From CANNDT01 sp945876205 (lineage in GTDB: Bacteria; Acidobacteriota; Vicinamibacteria; Vicinamibacterales; UBA2999), in the NCBI GenBank assembly GCA_947503365.1, contig CANNDT010000009.1:1-64000 (forward strand): 64,000 nt of DNA, written 5' to 3'. The translations under genes were made by a program, and so were the position numbers. Shown here piece after piece: positions 1-10,772 of the stretch. The notes under the pieces were generated by a model. That model made no database searches, was not told the DNA's origin, and saw only the letters and a program-made list of their open reading frames with translations. Each line of letters begins with the position of its first letter. Within the stretch, counting starts at the first letter, position 1.

Positions 1-769
1 GCGGCGGCGCCTTCTTCTTCCAGTCGTAATCGGGAATCGGGCCATTGTTGATCTGGCTCAGGGGCATGCCGTGCCCGCCCCACCCGCGCTTGAAGGCGCC
101 CGTCTCCATGTCGTAGACGAGCACGCGCTTCCACTGCGCGATGTAGATCTCTCGCGCGTCTTCGTCGAGGGTGAATTGAGAAACGCCCGTCGGCAGGATG
201 TCGGTCTGCTGGTTGTTCTCGACGACCGGCGGCAGCGTCACGCCGGGGCCGGGGCGCGGACCGCGGTGGCCGAAGTCCCAGAGGAACTTCCCGTCCTTCG
301 TGAACTTCTGCATGCCGTCGCCGCGGCTCTGCCCGGTGATCCAGACATTGCCCTGCCGATCGACCGCAATCGCGTGCTCGCCTTGGGCACCCGGCTTTGC
401 GACGCCTGGCGCCGACCAGTCAGGATGGTAGCCGGGGCCGCCCCACGCGTTGTGCAGGTTGCCCTCGGCATCGAACTCGAGGATCGCAGGCGCCGGCTTG
501 CAGCAGTCGGTTCTCGGCGGGTCACCCACCGAGCCAGCCTCGTCCGGCGTGATATCGCGCGGCCGGCTGACGACCCAGATGTGATCGTTCGAGTCGGTGA
601 CCATGACCGGCACGCCCTGAATCAGCCACTGGTTCGGCAGCGGCATCTTCGGCCAGGATGGGTCGATCTTGTAAATCGGAACCGGCACGTCCTCTTGCGC
701 CTGGGCGCCGACGCACCACAGCCCGAGCATGATGGCGGCGGCTGGGATCCAGTGTTTCGAGATCGACAT
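1..769 (-). CDS. Secreted NHL-type beta-propeller protein (3' end outside window)
   Basis: Read on the minus strand from ATG at 769, preceded by AGGAGG about 6 nt upstream, which fixes the start. The first 24 residues are a signal peptide (MSISKHWIPAAAIMLGLW, cleavage near AQA). The mature part has repeated strand patterns of the NHL / six-bladed propeller type, such as GEHAIAVDRQGNVWITG and FTKDGKFLWDFG, so it is probably a periplasmic or extracellular propeller of the peptidylglycine-lyase-like or SMP-30-like group. At least 256 residues are visible and the frame is open at the window edge. It is divergent from cstA. The substrate cannot be inferred. Confidence 0.8.
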   Translation of the reverse strand, partial: MSISKHWIPAAAIMLGLWCVGAQAQEDVPVPIYKIDPSWPKMPLPNQWLIQGVPVMVTDSNDHIWVVSRPRDITPDEAGSVGDPPRTDCCKPAPAILEFDAEGNLHNAWGGPGYHPDWSAPGVAKPGAQGEHAIAVDRQGNVWITGQSRGDGMQKFTKDGKFLWDFGHRGPRPGPGVTLPPVVENNQQTDILPTGVSQFTLDEDAREIYIAQWKRVLVYDMETGAFKRGWGGHGMPLSQINNGPIPDYDWKKKAPP

Positions 770-788
770 CGCTGTCCTCCTGAACCCG

Positions 789-816
789 CCCCACCGCGCA
801 AGCGTGCGCGGCGGGG
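789..816. promoter_or_regulatory. Inverted repeat between divergent propeller gene and cstA
   Basis: A 7-bp perfect stem (CCGCGCA at 794-800 with TGCGCGG at 805-811) with a 4-nt loop is extended by CCCC/GGGG arms (789-792 and 813-816) across one mismatch. It lies in the 128-bp divergent intergenic region. It could be an operator or a leader hairpin of either gene. No U-tract is present, so a terminator is unlikely. Confidence 0.4.
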
Positions 817-897
817 ACCCCGGCTCGGGCGAATGGTAGCACCAGTTGACGAACCCCTACCGGTTCGCTGAGACTGACGCATTCCCATGGGCATTTC

Positions 898-2924
<2,027 letters not shown>

Positions 2925-2928
<4 letters not shown>

Positions 2929-3500
2929 GCCGTATGCACGACCTGCGGGCGGTGAAGGACGACCTTGTTCTCCCGCTCGCGCCGCTCCTGCTCCCGGACG
3001 AAATCCAGCGTGTTGTGCAGTGTCGAGATCGTCGCCTCGATGCTGACCTCCGCCTCGCGCCGCTTCAGGCGTAAACCGTCAATCTCGCGCTCGATGTCTT
3101 CGAGCCGGGCCTGCGCTTTTTCCACCAGCAGGTCCGCCCGGCCTTCCGCTTCGCGGACGATGCGCGCCGCCTCGTTGGTCGAGGTCAGGCGCATGTCGTC
3201 GCCGACCTTCTGCGCGCTCATCAGCGTCGCCTTGAGGCTCCCTTCGAGCTCGCGAAACTGGTTGAGCGACGCCTCGAGGCGGATGATCTCGCCACGCAGC
3301 CGCTCGTTCTCACGCAGCGCGTTCTCGTAGTCGGTGGACGCCTCCTCGAGGAAGGCCGTGACTTCGTTCTTGTCGAAGCCGCGCATCGCCGTGCCGAACC
3401 GCGGCTGGCGCATGTCGAGGGGAGAAACGGTCAGGTGCCGCTCCGGCGAGGGAAGGCGGCGTGCGTCGGTCGTCTGCGCGGAATCCTCAATCTTCAACAA
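2925..3500 (-). CDS. divIVA: DivIVA-domain protein
   Basis: 191 residues. The N-terminal DivIVA membrane-binding motif is at about residues 24-50 (TVSPLDMRQPRFGTAMRGF then DKNEVTAFLEEA), followed by a long coiled coil to about residue 180. Known members localise to curved membrane or poles and organise septum placement or wall growth. The first 23 residues are an unusual extension. If the ATG at 3500 is right, the gene overlaps the end of yggS by 14 bp, which suggests translational coupling. The yggS-divIVA pairing is common across phyla and supports a role in division or envelope growth. Confidence 0.88.
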
Positions 3501-4185
3501 GTCGGCTCCCGAAAATTGCCGTGCCCACCCGTACCATCGTGGCGCCCTCTTGAATGGCGACCTCGAAATCCCCGCTCATGCCCATCGACAGCTCGCGAAG
3601 CATCGGTGCGGGGACGCCCGAAGCCAGCCACCCGTCACGCAGGTCACGCAGCGTCCTGAACCAGGGTCGCGCATCCTCGGGCGTGTCCGGTACCGGCGGC
3701 AGCGTCATGAGCCCGGCGACCGAGGCGGCGCGACACGCGGCAGCGGCTTCGAACAGCCGCGGCACCTCGCTTGGCGGCGCGCCGAACTTGGACGCTTCGC
3801 CCGCGAGATCCACCTGGATCAGCAGCTCCGGCTTCGTCCCCGCTTGTTCGGCCGCCTGATCGAGCTTCTGAAGCAGCTCGAGGCTGTCGACCGACTGGAT
3901 GGTGGCAAAGGCCGGCCCCGCCTTCCGGGCCTTGTTCGTCTGCAGGTGACCGAGGAGGTGCCACCTGATCTCAAGGTCGGTCGTTTCAGCGATCTTCTGT
4001 AGGGCTTCCTGGACACGATTTTCGCCAAACTCACGCTGCCCGGCAGCGTAGGCTTCTCGTATCAGGTTGATGGGAAAGGTCTTGGAGACGGCGACGAGGC
4101 GAACCGAGGAAGGATCCCGGCCGGCCGACCGGGCCGCGGCGCCGATGCGCTCGCGAATCCCGGCCAGCCGATCGGCGACTGACAC
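3487..4185 (-). CDS. yggS: YggS family pyridoxal phosphate homeostasis protein
   Basis: 232 residues of a fold III PLP-binding protein. The PLP-binding lysine is Lys35 in AVSKT. The conserved FGENRVQE, WHLLGHLQTNK and GLMTLPP blocks follow in order, with SMGMSGD and VRVGTAIFG near the C terminus. Family members have no proven catalytic activity and maintain PLP and amino acid homeostasis. It sits 7 bp downstream of a secreted TPR gene and overlaps divIVA, so all three probably share a transcript. Confidence 0.95.
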   Translation of the reverse strand: MSVADRLAGIRERIGAAARSAGRDPSSVRLVAVSKTFPINLIREAYAAGQREFGENRVQEALQKIAETTDLEIRWHLLGHLQTNKARKAGPAFATIQSVDSLELLQKLDQAAEQAGTKPELLIQVDLAGEASKFGAPPSEVPRLFEAAAACRAASVAGLMTLPPVPDTPEDARPWFRTLRDLRDGWLASGVPAPMLRELSMGMSGDFEVAIQEGATMVRVGTAIFGSRLVED

Positions 4186-4192
4186 AGAGGAG

Positions 4193-5134
4193 CTATTTCG
4201 GGAGCTGCGTGAGGAAGGTCTTTACCTCGGCCGCCTTCGGACCGTTCGCGTCGGCCTTGAGGTAGCCCTCGAACGCGGCGCGCGCCTCGGGGATTTTGCC
4301 GAGATTCAGGTTGGCCATCCCGAGCTGATAGTGCGCCATCGCCATGTTCGGGTCGGCCGCGACGGCCGCTTCGAACTGCGTCTTGGCCTCGGCGTACTTG
4401 CCGCCGTTCCAGAGGATCACGCCCTGGTTGTAGGTCGCCTCGGCGTTGCCGCCAGCCGCGCCCGCGGCGCCGGCCAGTTGCTGCGCCTTGTTGCTGGCTT
4501 CAGCCGCGAGGTCGAACTTCTTCTGTGAGTTATAGAGGTTCGCGAGGCCCGTGTAGGCGTCGGCGCTGTCAGGCTTGAGCTCGAGCACCCGCTTGAACGC
4601 GGTCTCGGCCTCGGTGAACTGGCCCTTGTGCGTATAGGCAAGCCCGAGGTTGTAGTAGCAATCGCTGCAGGTCGGGATCTTCAGCGTGATCTCGTTGAAC
4701 TTCTGGATCGCCTCGTCATCCCTGCCGGCCTTCATCGCGTCGATGGCGCCTTGCGCAAGTGCCTGCGTCTCGGCCTGCGCCTTGGCCTGTTCGGGCGACA
4801 TGCCGCTGGTCGGCGACAACTGGAACGACAACTCGACGGGCGAGCCCTGGGTCACGGTCGCCGGCAGCGCCTGCTGCATCTTGTCTTTCACGGCGGTGAC
4901 GTTGTAGCGGCCCGACGGGAGGCCGACCTGCAGGAACTCACCGTTCTTGTTGGTCTTGACCTCAGCCTTGCGCGTGGAGCCCTCTGTGCCCGCGATAGTG
5001 ACGACGGCACCTTCGATCGGCTTGCCCTGCGCATCGAGCACTTTGCCTCGAACGATGCTCTGCGCGAACGCGGGGCCAGACACCGCGAAAATAACGGCAA
5101 TCGCCAGGATGCCGCGGATCAGATTGGTCCGCAT
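4193..5134 (-). CDS. Secreted protein with carboxypeptidase-regulatory-like domain and TPR repeats
   Basis: 313 residues. A signal peptide ends near FAQS (about residue 25). A carboxypeptidase-regulatory (transthyretin-like) beta-sandwich spans about residues 26-105 (VRGKVLDAQGKPIEGAVVTI). Then come tetratricopeptide repeats, one with the classic YYNLGLAYTHKGQFTEAETA pattern. The start is supported by GGAGG 7 nt upstream of ATG at 5134. It is probably a periplasmic scaffold. It stands first in the TPR-yggS-divIVA run. A specific role cannot be named. Confidence 0.85.
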   Translation of the reverse strand: MRTNLIRGILAIAVIFAVSGPAFAQSIVRGKVLDAQGKPIEGAVVTIAGTEGSTRKAEVKTNKNGEFLQVGLPSGRYNVTAVKDKMQQALPATVTQGSPVELSFQLSPTSGMSPEQAKAQAETQALAQGAIDAMKAGRDDEAIQKFNEITLKIPTCSDCYYNLGLAYTHKGQFTEAETAFKRVLELKPDSADAYTGLANLYNSQKKFDLAAEASNKAQQLAGAAGAAGGNAEATYNQGVILWNGGKYAEAKTQFEAAVAADPNMAMAHYQLGMANLNLGKIPEARAAFEGYLKADANGPKAAEVKTFLTQLPK

Positions 5135-5167
5135 TGAAAAACCTCCAAAATGAGTAATAACTGTAGT

Positions 5168-7099
5168 TTACATGAAGAAACGGCCCACTGCGTCCAGATC
5201 ATGTGTGACCGGCGCGGGGGGCAAGGAATCTAGGAATCTGCGGCCATATCCCATCGTCCGCAGGCGCGGATCGAGCACCGCCAGGACGCCGCGATCCGAC
5301 CTGTGGCGGAGCAAACGGCCGAGTCCCTGCTGAAGGGCCAGGATCGCCAGGGGCACCTGGTACTCGGCGAAGGCGTCGCCGCCCCGCGAATTGATGGCCT
5401 CGATTCGAGCCGCGGTCACCGGATCACCTGGCGAGGCGAAGGGGAGCTTATCGACGATCACGCAGCTCAGCGCCTCGCCGACGACGTCGACGCCCTGCCA
5501 GAAGCTGGAGGTGGCCAGCAGGACCGCGTTCGGCGTCGATCGGAACTGGTCGATGAGGACGGACCGTGGTGCGGTGCCCTGGACCAGGATCGGATACGGA
5601 AGCGACATCTCCACGAACTGCTGAACGGTCCTGAGGACCGCGTAGCTGGTGAAGAGCACGAAGGCCCGGCCTCGCGAGCGCTTGAGGATCTCGATCGTCT
5701 CGACCGCCGCGGCTTCGGCGAAGTTGGCCGCCTTGGGCGATGGGAGCCGCTTCGGCAGGTACAGCAGCGCCTGCGACGCGAAGTCGAATTCCGAGGGGAC
5801 GCGAACCTGCTCCGCCTCCTTGAGGCCGAGACGGCCCTTCACGTATTCGAATGAGCCGTCGACCGCCAGGGTCGCGGAGGTGAGGACGGTGGCGCGCATG
5901 CGTTCGAACAGCGAATCGCGAATGATCCGCGAGACGTCCACCGGCGAAGCGCGCAGGAAGGTGCCGCGGCCGCGCGTTTCGACGTAGTAGACGAAGTCCG
6001 GATCGCCGGCGCGCATCAGGAAGCGCAGGTCGCTGCGCAGCTCTCCCGCGCGTCGCTGCATCGTCGCGACGTCCTCCTTGATGTCGCCGGCGCCAATCAT
6101 CAGCGCCAACGTCGCCTCGAGCCCTTCGAGCGCGCCGGAGAGCATCATCCCGTGTTCGAAATGCTCCTCGAGGTCCTCGGCGCGGTAGCGTCCGCGCGAT
6201 GCGGTGGATTGCGGGATCCCGCTGAAGAAGATGCGCGCCCGGTCGGAGACGCGCGCCAATCCCCGCGCCAGCTCCGCGGTCTGCATCGGCAGCGTCATCG
6301 CATCGCGAACGAAATCGTCCACGCGGTAATTGCTGAACGACACGCCGAAGTACTGCGTGGCGATGTCTTCGAGTTGGTGGGCTTCATCGACCACCAGCGT
6401 CGCGCAGGTCGGGATGACTTCGCCGTAGGCGCTCTGGCGCACCGACGCATCCGCGCACAGCAGGTGGTGATTGACGATGACCACGTCCGATTCGGCGGCG
6501 CGCTGGCGCATCAGCGTGACGAAGCAGTCGCCGTAGCGGGGGCACTCGGAGCCGAGGCAGGTCTCGACGTCCGCTGCGACCTCCTTCCAGAGCGGGAGGT
6601 CCTCGGGCAGGTCGCGGAGTTCGGCGCGGTCGCCGGTCTTGGTCGTGCGCGCCCATTCATTCAGCACGGGAAGGAGGACGCGATCGCCGGTGTCGATCAA
6701 GCGTCCGCCGGCTTGCCCCGAGCCAAGTCGAGGGGTAGAGGTGTTGCCATCGACGCCGTCGCGGTAGAGCTCGAAGCGATGCAGGCAGAGGTAATTCGAG
6801 CGGCCCTTCATCAGGGTGGCGGTAAACGGCACGCCGAGCGCCTCCTGCAACGCGGGCAGGTCTTTGAAGTAGATCTGTTCCTGGAGGTTCTTGGTGCCCG
6901 TCGAGACGAGCACTCGCTGGCGGCTGAGGATCGCGGGGATCAGGTAGGCGAGCGTCTTGCCCGTGCCCGTCCCGGCTTCGGCGAGCAGGACGCCGCCGTC
7001 TTCGATGATTGAGGCGACCGCTTCGGCCATCTGGCGCTGGCCATCGCGCACCTCATAGCCCTCCACCGCGCGCTCGAGCGCGCCGCCTTCGCTGAACAC
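5168..7099 (-). CDS. dinG: DinG/YoaA-type ATP-dependent 5'-3' DNA helicase
   Basis: 643 residues of an XPD-like superfamily 2 helicase. Walker A is AEAGTGTGKT (residues 40-49) and the DEAH box lies in TLVVDEAHQ. Four cysteines at 105, 181, 186 and 192 match the iron-sulphur spacing of DinG (long gap, then C-x4-C-x5-C). The C-terminal helicase lobe includes SFWQGVDV and QGLGRLLRH. Known members unwind R-loops and D-loops at stalled forks. Residues about 120-132 are an in-frame insertion derived from a dispersed repeat, inside the iron-sulphur region. It lies 32 bp downstream of glyA. Confidence 0.93.
   Translation of the reverse strand: MFSEGGALERAVEGYEVRDGQRQMAEAVASIIEDGGVLLAEAGTGTGKTLAYLIPAILSRQRVLVSTGTKNLQEQIYFKDLPALQEALGVPFTATLMKGRSNYLCLHRFELYRDGVDGNTSTPRLGSGQAGGRLIDTGDRVLLPVLNEWARTTKTGDRAELRDLPEDLPLWKEVAADVETCLGSECPRYGDCFVTLMRQRAAESDVVIVNHHLLCADASVRQSAYGEVIPTCATLVVDEAHQLEDIATQYFGVSFSNYRVDDFVRDAMTLPMQTAELARGLARVSDRARIFFSGIPQSTASRGRYRAEDLEEHFEHGMMLSGALEGLEATLALMIGAGDIKEDVATMQRRAGELRSDLRFLMRAGDPDFVYYVETRGRGTFLRASPVDVSRIIRDSLFERMRATVLTSATLAVDGSFEYVKGRLGLKEAEQVRVPSEFDFASQALLYLPKRLPSPKAANFAEAAAVETIEILKRSRGRAFVLFTSYAVLRTVQQFVEMSLPYPILVQGTAPRSVLIDQFRSTPNAVLLATSSFWQGVDVVGEALSCVIVDKLPFASPGDPVTAARIEAINSRGGDAFAEYQVPLAILALQQGLGRLLRHRSDRGVLAVLDPRLRTMGYGRRFLDSLPPAPVTHDLDAVGRFFM
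6711..6738 (-). repeat. Copy 1 of dispersed intragenic repeat (core CTCGACTT-n-GC)
   Basis: On the minus strand the segment reads CCCCTCGACTTGGCTCGGGG followed by CAAGC. It resembles copies at 16815-16838 and 37486-37508, sharing CTCGACTT, then GC, then CGGGGC. Here it is translated in a different frame (STPRLGSGQA) from the other two (LDFARG), so similarity is at the DNA level. It encodes a non-conserved loop of the helicase. Confidence 0.5.
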
Positions 7100-7131
7100 C
7101 GCGCGAACGACTTGGCGCAGATCCGGAGGAT

Positions 7132-8403
7132 CTATTGCCGCTCGGGGTATAGCGGGAACTTGCGGCAGAGCCTCTCCACCTCGTTTTTCACTACGCCGAG
7201 TGTACGGTCGTCCTCGGGTGATGCGAGCACGCGGGCGATCAGGTCGCCGATCTGGTCCATCTCGGGCTCGCGCATGCCGCGGGTGGTCATCGCCGGCGTG
7301 CCGATGCGGACGCCGCTCGCCACCATCGGAGGATTCTGGTCGAACGGGATGGCGTTCTTGTTGACCGTGATGCCGGCCTTGCCGAGCGCCGCTTCGGCCA
7401 CCTTGCCGGTCAAGCCCTTCGAGAAGACGTCGACGAGCATCAGGTGATTGTCGGTGCCGCCGCTGACCAGCCTGAAGCCGTGGCCGGCGATCGACGCGGC
7501 GAGCCGCCTGGCGTTGGCGACGATCTGCCTGGCATACTCCGCGAATGACGGCTCCATCGCTTCCTTGAAGCAGACGGCCTTGCCGGCGATGACGTGCATG
7601 AGCGGACCACCCTGGACGCCGGGGAACAGGGCGCGGTCGAGATCTTTCGCGTACTTCTCACGGCACAGCACGAGTCCGGCGCGCGGGCCGCGCAGCGTCT
7701 TGTGCGTCGTGGAGGTGACGAAATCAGCATGGGGCACGGGACTCGGATGCTGGCCGCCGGCGACCAGGCCCGCGATGTGCGCCATGTCCACGACCATTGG
7801 CGCGCCAATCGCCTGGGCGACGGCGCTGATGCGCGGAAAGTCGATGACCCTCGGGTAGGCGCTTGCGCCCACCATGATCATCTTCGGCTTGTGCTCGTGG
7901 GCGAGGCGTTCGAGCTCTTCGTAATCAATCCGCTCGTCCTCTTTGCGGACGCCGTACGGGACGATCGTGTAGAGCTTTCCTGAAAAATTGAGCGGATGGC
8001 CGTGCGTCAGGTGGCCGCCGTGGGCCAGGTTCATGCCGAGTACCGTGTCGCCCGGCTGGAGCAGCGCCAGGTAGACCGCCATATTGGCCTGCGCGCCCGA
8101 GTGCGGCTGGACGTTGGCGTGATCGGCGCCGAAAAGCTTCTTCGCGCGCGAAATCGCCAGCGATTCCGCCACGTCCACGAATTCGCAGCCGCCGTAGTAG
8201 CGCTTGCCGGGATACCCTTCCGCGTACTTGTTGGTCATCACCGAGCCGACGGCCTCGAGGATGGCGGCGCTGACGAAGTTCTCGGACGCGATCAGCTCGA
8301 GGCCATCGGCCTGGCGCCGCGTCTCATCGCGAATCGCCTCGGCAATATCGGGGTCAAAGTCGGCAAGCGAGCGCTGCATCGGGGCAAGAGCGATATCGGA
8401 CAT
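7132..8403 (-). CDS. glyA: Serine hydroxymethyltransferase
   Basis: 423 residues. It interconverts serine and glycine with tetrahydrofolate, supplying one-carbon units in the cytosol. Fold I PLP enzyme with the invariant ELIASENF and KYAEGYPGKRYYGG motifs and the PLP lysine at about residue 235 in TTHKTLRGPR. Length is standard. ATG at 8403 has no clear Shine-Dalgarno sequence. A good -10 (TACAAT) ends 9 nt upstream, so the transcript may be nearly leaderless. It is divergent from an rRNA methyltransferase gene only 30 bp away. Confidence 0.97.
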   Translation of the reverse strand: MSDIALAPMQRSLADFDPDIAEAIRDETRRQADGLELIASENFVSAAILEAVGSVMTNKYAEGYPGKRYYGGCEFVDVAESLAISRAKKLFGADHANVQPHSGAQANMAVYLALLQPGDTVLGMNLAHGGHLTHGHPLNFSGKLYTIVPYGVRKEDERIDYEELERLAHEHKPKMIMVGASAYPRVIDFPRISAVAQAIGAPMVVDMAHIAGLVAGGQHPSPVPHADFVTSTTHKTLRGPRAGLVLCREKYAKDLDRALFPGVQGGPLMHVIAGKAVCFKEAMEPSFAEYARQIVANARRLAASIAGHGFRLVSGGTDNHLMLVDVFSKGLTGKVAEAALGKAGITVNKNAIPFDQNPPMVASGVRIGTPAMTTRGMREPEMDQIGDLIARVLASPEDDRTLGVVKNEVERLCRKFPLYPERQ

Positions 8404-8412
8404 GGGAAAGGA

Positions 8413-8418
8413 ATTGTA
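8413..8418 (-). promoter_or_regulatory. Candidate -10 element for glyA
   Basis: TACAAT on the minus strand, matching the sigma-70 -10 consensus at five of six positions. Transcription would start about 3 nt before the glyA ATG. The best -35 (TTGAGG) is 19 bp away, which is weak. The same bases overlap a TACTAT on the plus strand that could serve the divergent gene. Confidence 0.4.
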
Positions 8419-8433
8419 CTATGCGTCTCAACC

Positions 8434-9597
8434 ATGTCCTCAAGAGTGACGATCTCCGCACGCGGAGAAGAGCGGGTACGAAGCGGCCACCCGTGGATTT
8501 ATCGCTCGGATGTCACCGATGTCCACGCCGCGGGCGGAGAGATCGTCGAGGTGATGGGCCCGCGGCGCCGCCTGCTCGGCCACGCGCTCTTCAGCGATCA
8601 ATCGCAGATTCCCATCCGGATGCTGTCGCACGGCGACGTCGTCGTGGACGCGGCGCTGATCCGGAAGCGGCTGCAGCAGGCAATCGCATTCCGGGCGTCG
8701 CTCGGGATTGATGCGACCGCCTACCGGCTGGTCCACGGTGAAGCCGATCTCCTGCCCTCGCTGATCGTCGATCGCTACGGCGAGTACCTGGTCGTCCAGG
8801 CGCTGTCGCAGGGCATGGATCGCCTGCTTCCCGAGGTGACCGCGATGCTCGTCGAGCTGCTGGCGCCGATCGGCATCCTGGCGCGCAACGATCCGAAGGT
8901 GCGGACGCTCGAGGGTCTCGAACAGACGATCGAGGTGCTGCACGGCGACATTCCGGAATCTGTCCTCGTCCGCGAAGGGCCAGTTGAATACGACGCGGAC
9001 CTGCGGAAGGGTCAAAAGACGGGGCTGTTCCTGGATCAGCGCGAAAACCGCGATGCCGCGGCGAAATACGCGCGCGGCCGCCTGCTCGATTGCTTCAGCT
9101 ACAACGGCGGGTTCGCGCTGCGTCTGGCCCGCCACTGTTCCGAGACCGTGGCGGTCGACATCTCCGCGGACGCCGTGGCTCGGATCCGCGAAAACGCGGT
9201 GCGAAACAGCCTGCCGAATCTCGAGGCGCGCGAAGCCAACGTCTTCGACGAGCTTCGCCGGCTCGAACGGAGCGGTGAGCGCTTCGACACGATCGTGCTC
9301 GACCCGCCGGCGTTCGCGAAGAACAAGGCATCGGTGCCCAATGCGATGGCCGGTTACAAGGAGATCAATCTCCGCGCGATGCGCCTGCTCTCACCCGGCG
9401 GATATCTCGTGACCTGCAGTTGTTCCTACAACGTCAGCGAAGACATGTTCGCCGAGGTGATTCACCAGGCGTCCATCGACAGCCGCACGCCGGTGGCGCT
9501 CGTGGAGAAGCGAACACAGGGGCGCGATCACCCGATCCTGGTGGGCGTGCCGGAGACGTATTACCTGAAGTGCTTCATCCTGCGCCGGGTCGAATGA
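8434..9597 (+). CDS. rlmI: Class I rRNA methyltransferase, RlmI family
   Basis: 387 residues. An N-terminal PUA domain (RSGHPWIYRSDV at about residues 16-27) is followed by the RlmI-type middle domain and a C-terminal Rossmann methyltransferase. The SAM-binding motif is LLDCFSYNGGFAL (about residues 217-229), and the DPPAFAKNK and CSCSYNVSEDMF motifs follow. Known members methylate a cytosine of 23S rRNA. The frame stays open further upstream, but that part is antisense to glyA; the ATG at 8434 begins just before the PUA domain and is the sensible start. The stop overlaps the next start (ATGA). Confidence 0.9.
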   Translation: MSSRVTISARGEERVRSGHPWIYRSDVTDVHAAGGEIVEVMGPRRRLLGHALFSDQSQIPIRMLSHGDVVVDAALIRKRLQQAIAFRASLGIDATAYRLVHGEADLLPSLIVDRYGEYLVVQALSQGMDRLLPEVTAMLVELLAPIGILARNDPKVRTLEGLEQTIEVLHGDIPESVLVREGPVEYDADLRKGQKTGLFLDQRENRDAAAKYARGRLLDCFSYNGGFALRLARHCSETVAVDISADAVARIRENAVRNSLPNLEAREANVFDELRRLERSGERFDTIVLDPPAFAKNKASVPNAMAGYKEINLRAMRLLSPGGYLVTCSCSYNVSEDMFAEVIHQASIDSRTPVALVEKRTQGRDHPILVGVPETYYLKCFILRRVE

Positions 9598-10391
9598 CGA
9601 AGCGAACAGCACTCATTACAGGCGCGTCTTCGGGTATCGGCGAGGCATTCTCCGATGTGTTCGCGTCTGAAGGCTTCGACCTGGTGATCACGGCCAGGCG
9701 CGAGGATCGGTTGCGCACAGTCGCTGCGCGACTCGAGCAGCAGCATCACGCGCGCGTTCACGTCATCGTCGAGGATCTGTCCGACCCCGATGGGCCGGCG
9801 AGACTCTGCGCGGAGGTCGCCGCTCGCGGCATCACCATCGACGCGCTCGTCAACAATGCCGGCTACGGGGTGACCGGGGTCTACACCAGCACCGACTGGC
9901 CGGCCCACGCGGCGTTCCTGCAGATCATGGTCGTCGCGGTCGCCGAGCTCACGCATCGCCTGCTGCCCGGCATGATCGACCGCGGCTACGGGCGCATCGT
10001 CAACGTCGCGTCGCTGGCGGGGCTCGCGCCGGCGCCGGCGGGGCACACGCTCTATGCGGCGTCGAAGGCGTTCGTGATCAAGTTTTCGGAAGCGCTGGCC
10101 AACGAAGTGATGAAGCACGGCGTGCATGTCACGGCGCTCTGTCCCGGCTTTACCCTGAGCGAGTTTCACGACGTCACGGGTACGCGAGCCAAGGTGAGCA
10201 AAATTCCACGGTTTCTGTGGATGGACGCGCCGACCGTGGCGCGCCAGGGCTTCGCCGCCGTGATGGAGGGGATCCCGATCTACGTCAACGGGCACGCAAA
10301 CCGTGTCATAGCCATGCTTGTGCGGTATCTCCCTTACCGATTGCTCGTTGTGGGTGCGCGGCTGACAGCGGGGTCATACCGGAAGACGTGA
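9594..10391 (+). CDS. Short-chain dehydrogenase/reductase
   Basis: 265 residues of a classical SDR. The nucleotide-binding motif GASSGIG is at residues 9-15, NNAG at about 85, a conserved serine strand (NVASLAG), and the YAASK catalytic Tyr-Lys motif at about 151-155. It most resembles the DltE/YqjQ-like group of broad-specificity oxidoreductases, but the substrate is unknown. The ATG overlaps the preceding methyltransferase stop (ATGA at 9594-9597), so the two are probably translated together. Confidence 0.9.
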   Translation: MTKRTALITGASSGIGEAFSDVFASEGFDLVITARREDRLRTVAARLEQQHHARVHVIVEDLSDPDGPARLCAEVAARGITIDALVNNAGYGVTGVYTSTDWPAHAAFLQIMVVAVAELTHRLLPGMIDRGYGRIVNVASLAGLAPAPAGHTLYAASKAFVIKFSEALANEVMKHGVHVTALCPGFTLSEFHDVTGTRAKVSKIPRFLWMDAPTVARQGFAAVMEGIPIYVNGHANRVIAMLVRYLPYRLLVVGARLTAGSYRKT

Positions 10392-10469
10392 ACCCCAGCC
10401 GTGGCACGTCGCTTGCTCATCTGTACGCCAGAGAGGGGCGATTGCCCTGAAATAGCTACGGAGACAGCC

Positions 10470-10736
10470 ATGGTGGAAAGACTCTGCACGAGTGGTAACA
10501 ACGAAGCGCTGAAGTGCTCCGTCCACGCCGCGTCCGGGTTCATGGCTGGTCTGATGGCAGCCTACAACCTCGCGGCCTGCTGCTATCGGAACGATCGCCA
10601 CCTGCGCGTAAACGTGGTCGTGTATTCGCTGCTGGTGGCGTACGAGCTCAAGCATACAGTCCACCACTTCAGCTTGATTAACTCAGCAGCACGGCCGGTG
10701 TTGCAGGACACGCCGCTCCTGGCACGATGCGCGTAG
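10470..10736 (+). CDS. Small predicted membrane protein of unknown function
   Basis: 88 residues from ATG at 10470, with GGAG 8 nt upstream. A hydrophobic segment (residues about 22-39, SGFMAGLMAAYNLAACCY) is followed by a second (VNVVVYSLLVAYELKHTVHHF) that ends in a histidine-containing basic stretch. Two short helices could form a hairpin in the membrane. No family was recognised. It stands between an SDR gene and an L,D-transpeptidase and ends 37 bp before the latter, so co-transcription is possible. Confidence 0.6.
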   Translation: MVERLCTSGNNEALKCSVHAASGFMAGLMAAYNLAACCYRNDRHLRVNVVVYSLLVAYELKHTVHHFSLINSAARPVLQDTPLLARCA

Positions 10737-10772
10737 GGGTGGCTGTCCCTCTTTTTGCAGGGATGACAAGAC

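Noticed and set aside
9391..9612. FDPAQDEALQ-like motif on the minus strand at the end of the methyltransferase, resembling a known intergenic repeat
   Set aside because: It is simply the reverse of the conserved C-terminal codons of the rRNA methyltransferase.
10749..10766. Weak hairpin TCCCT/AGGGA with T-run in the loop before the L,D-transpeptidase
   Set aside because: Only a 5-bp stem and the T-run is in the loop, so it does not fit a terminator.
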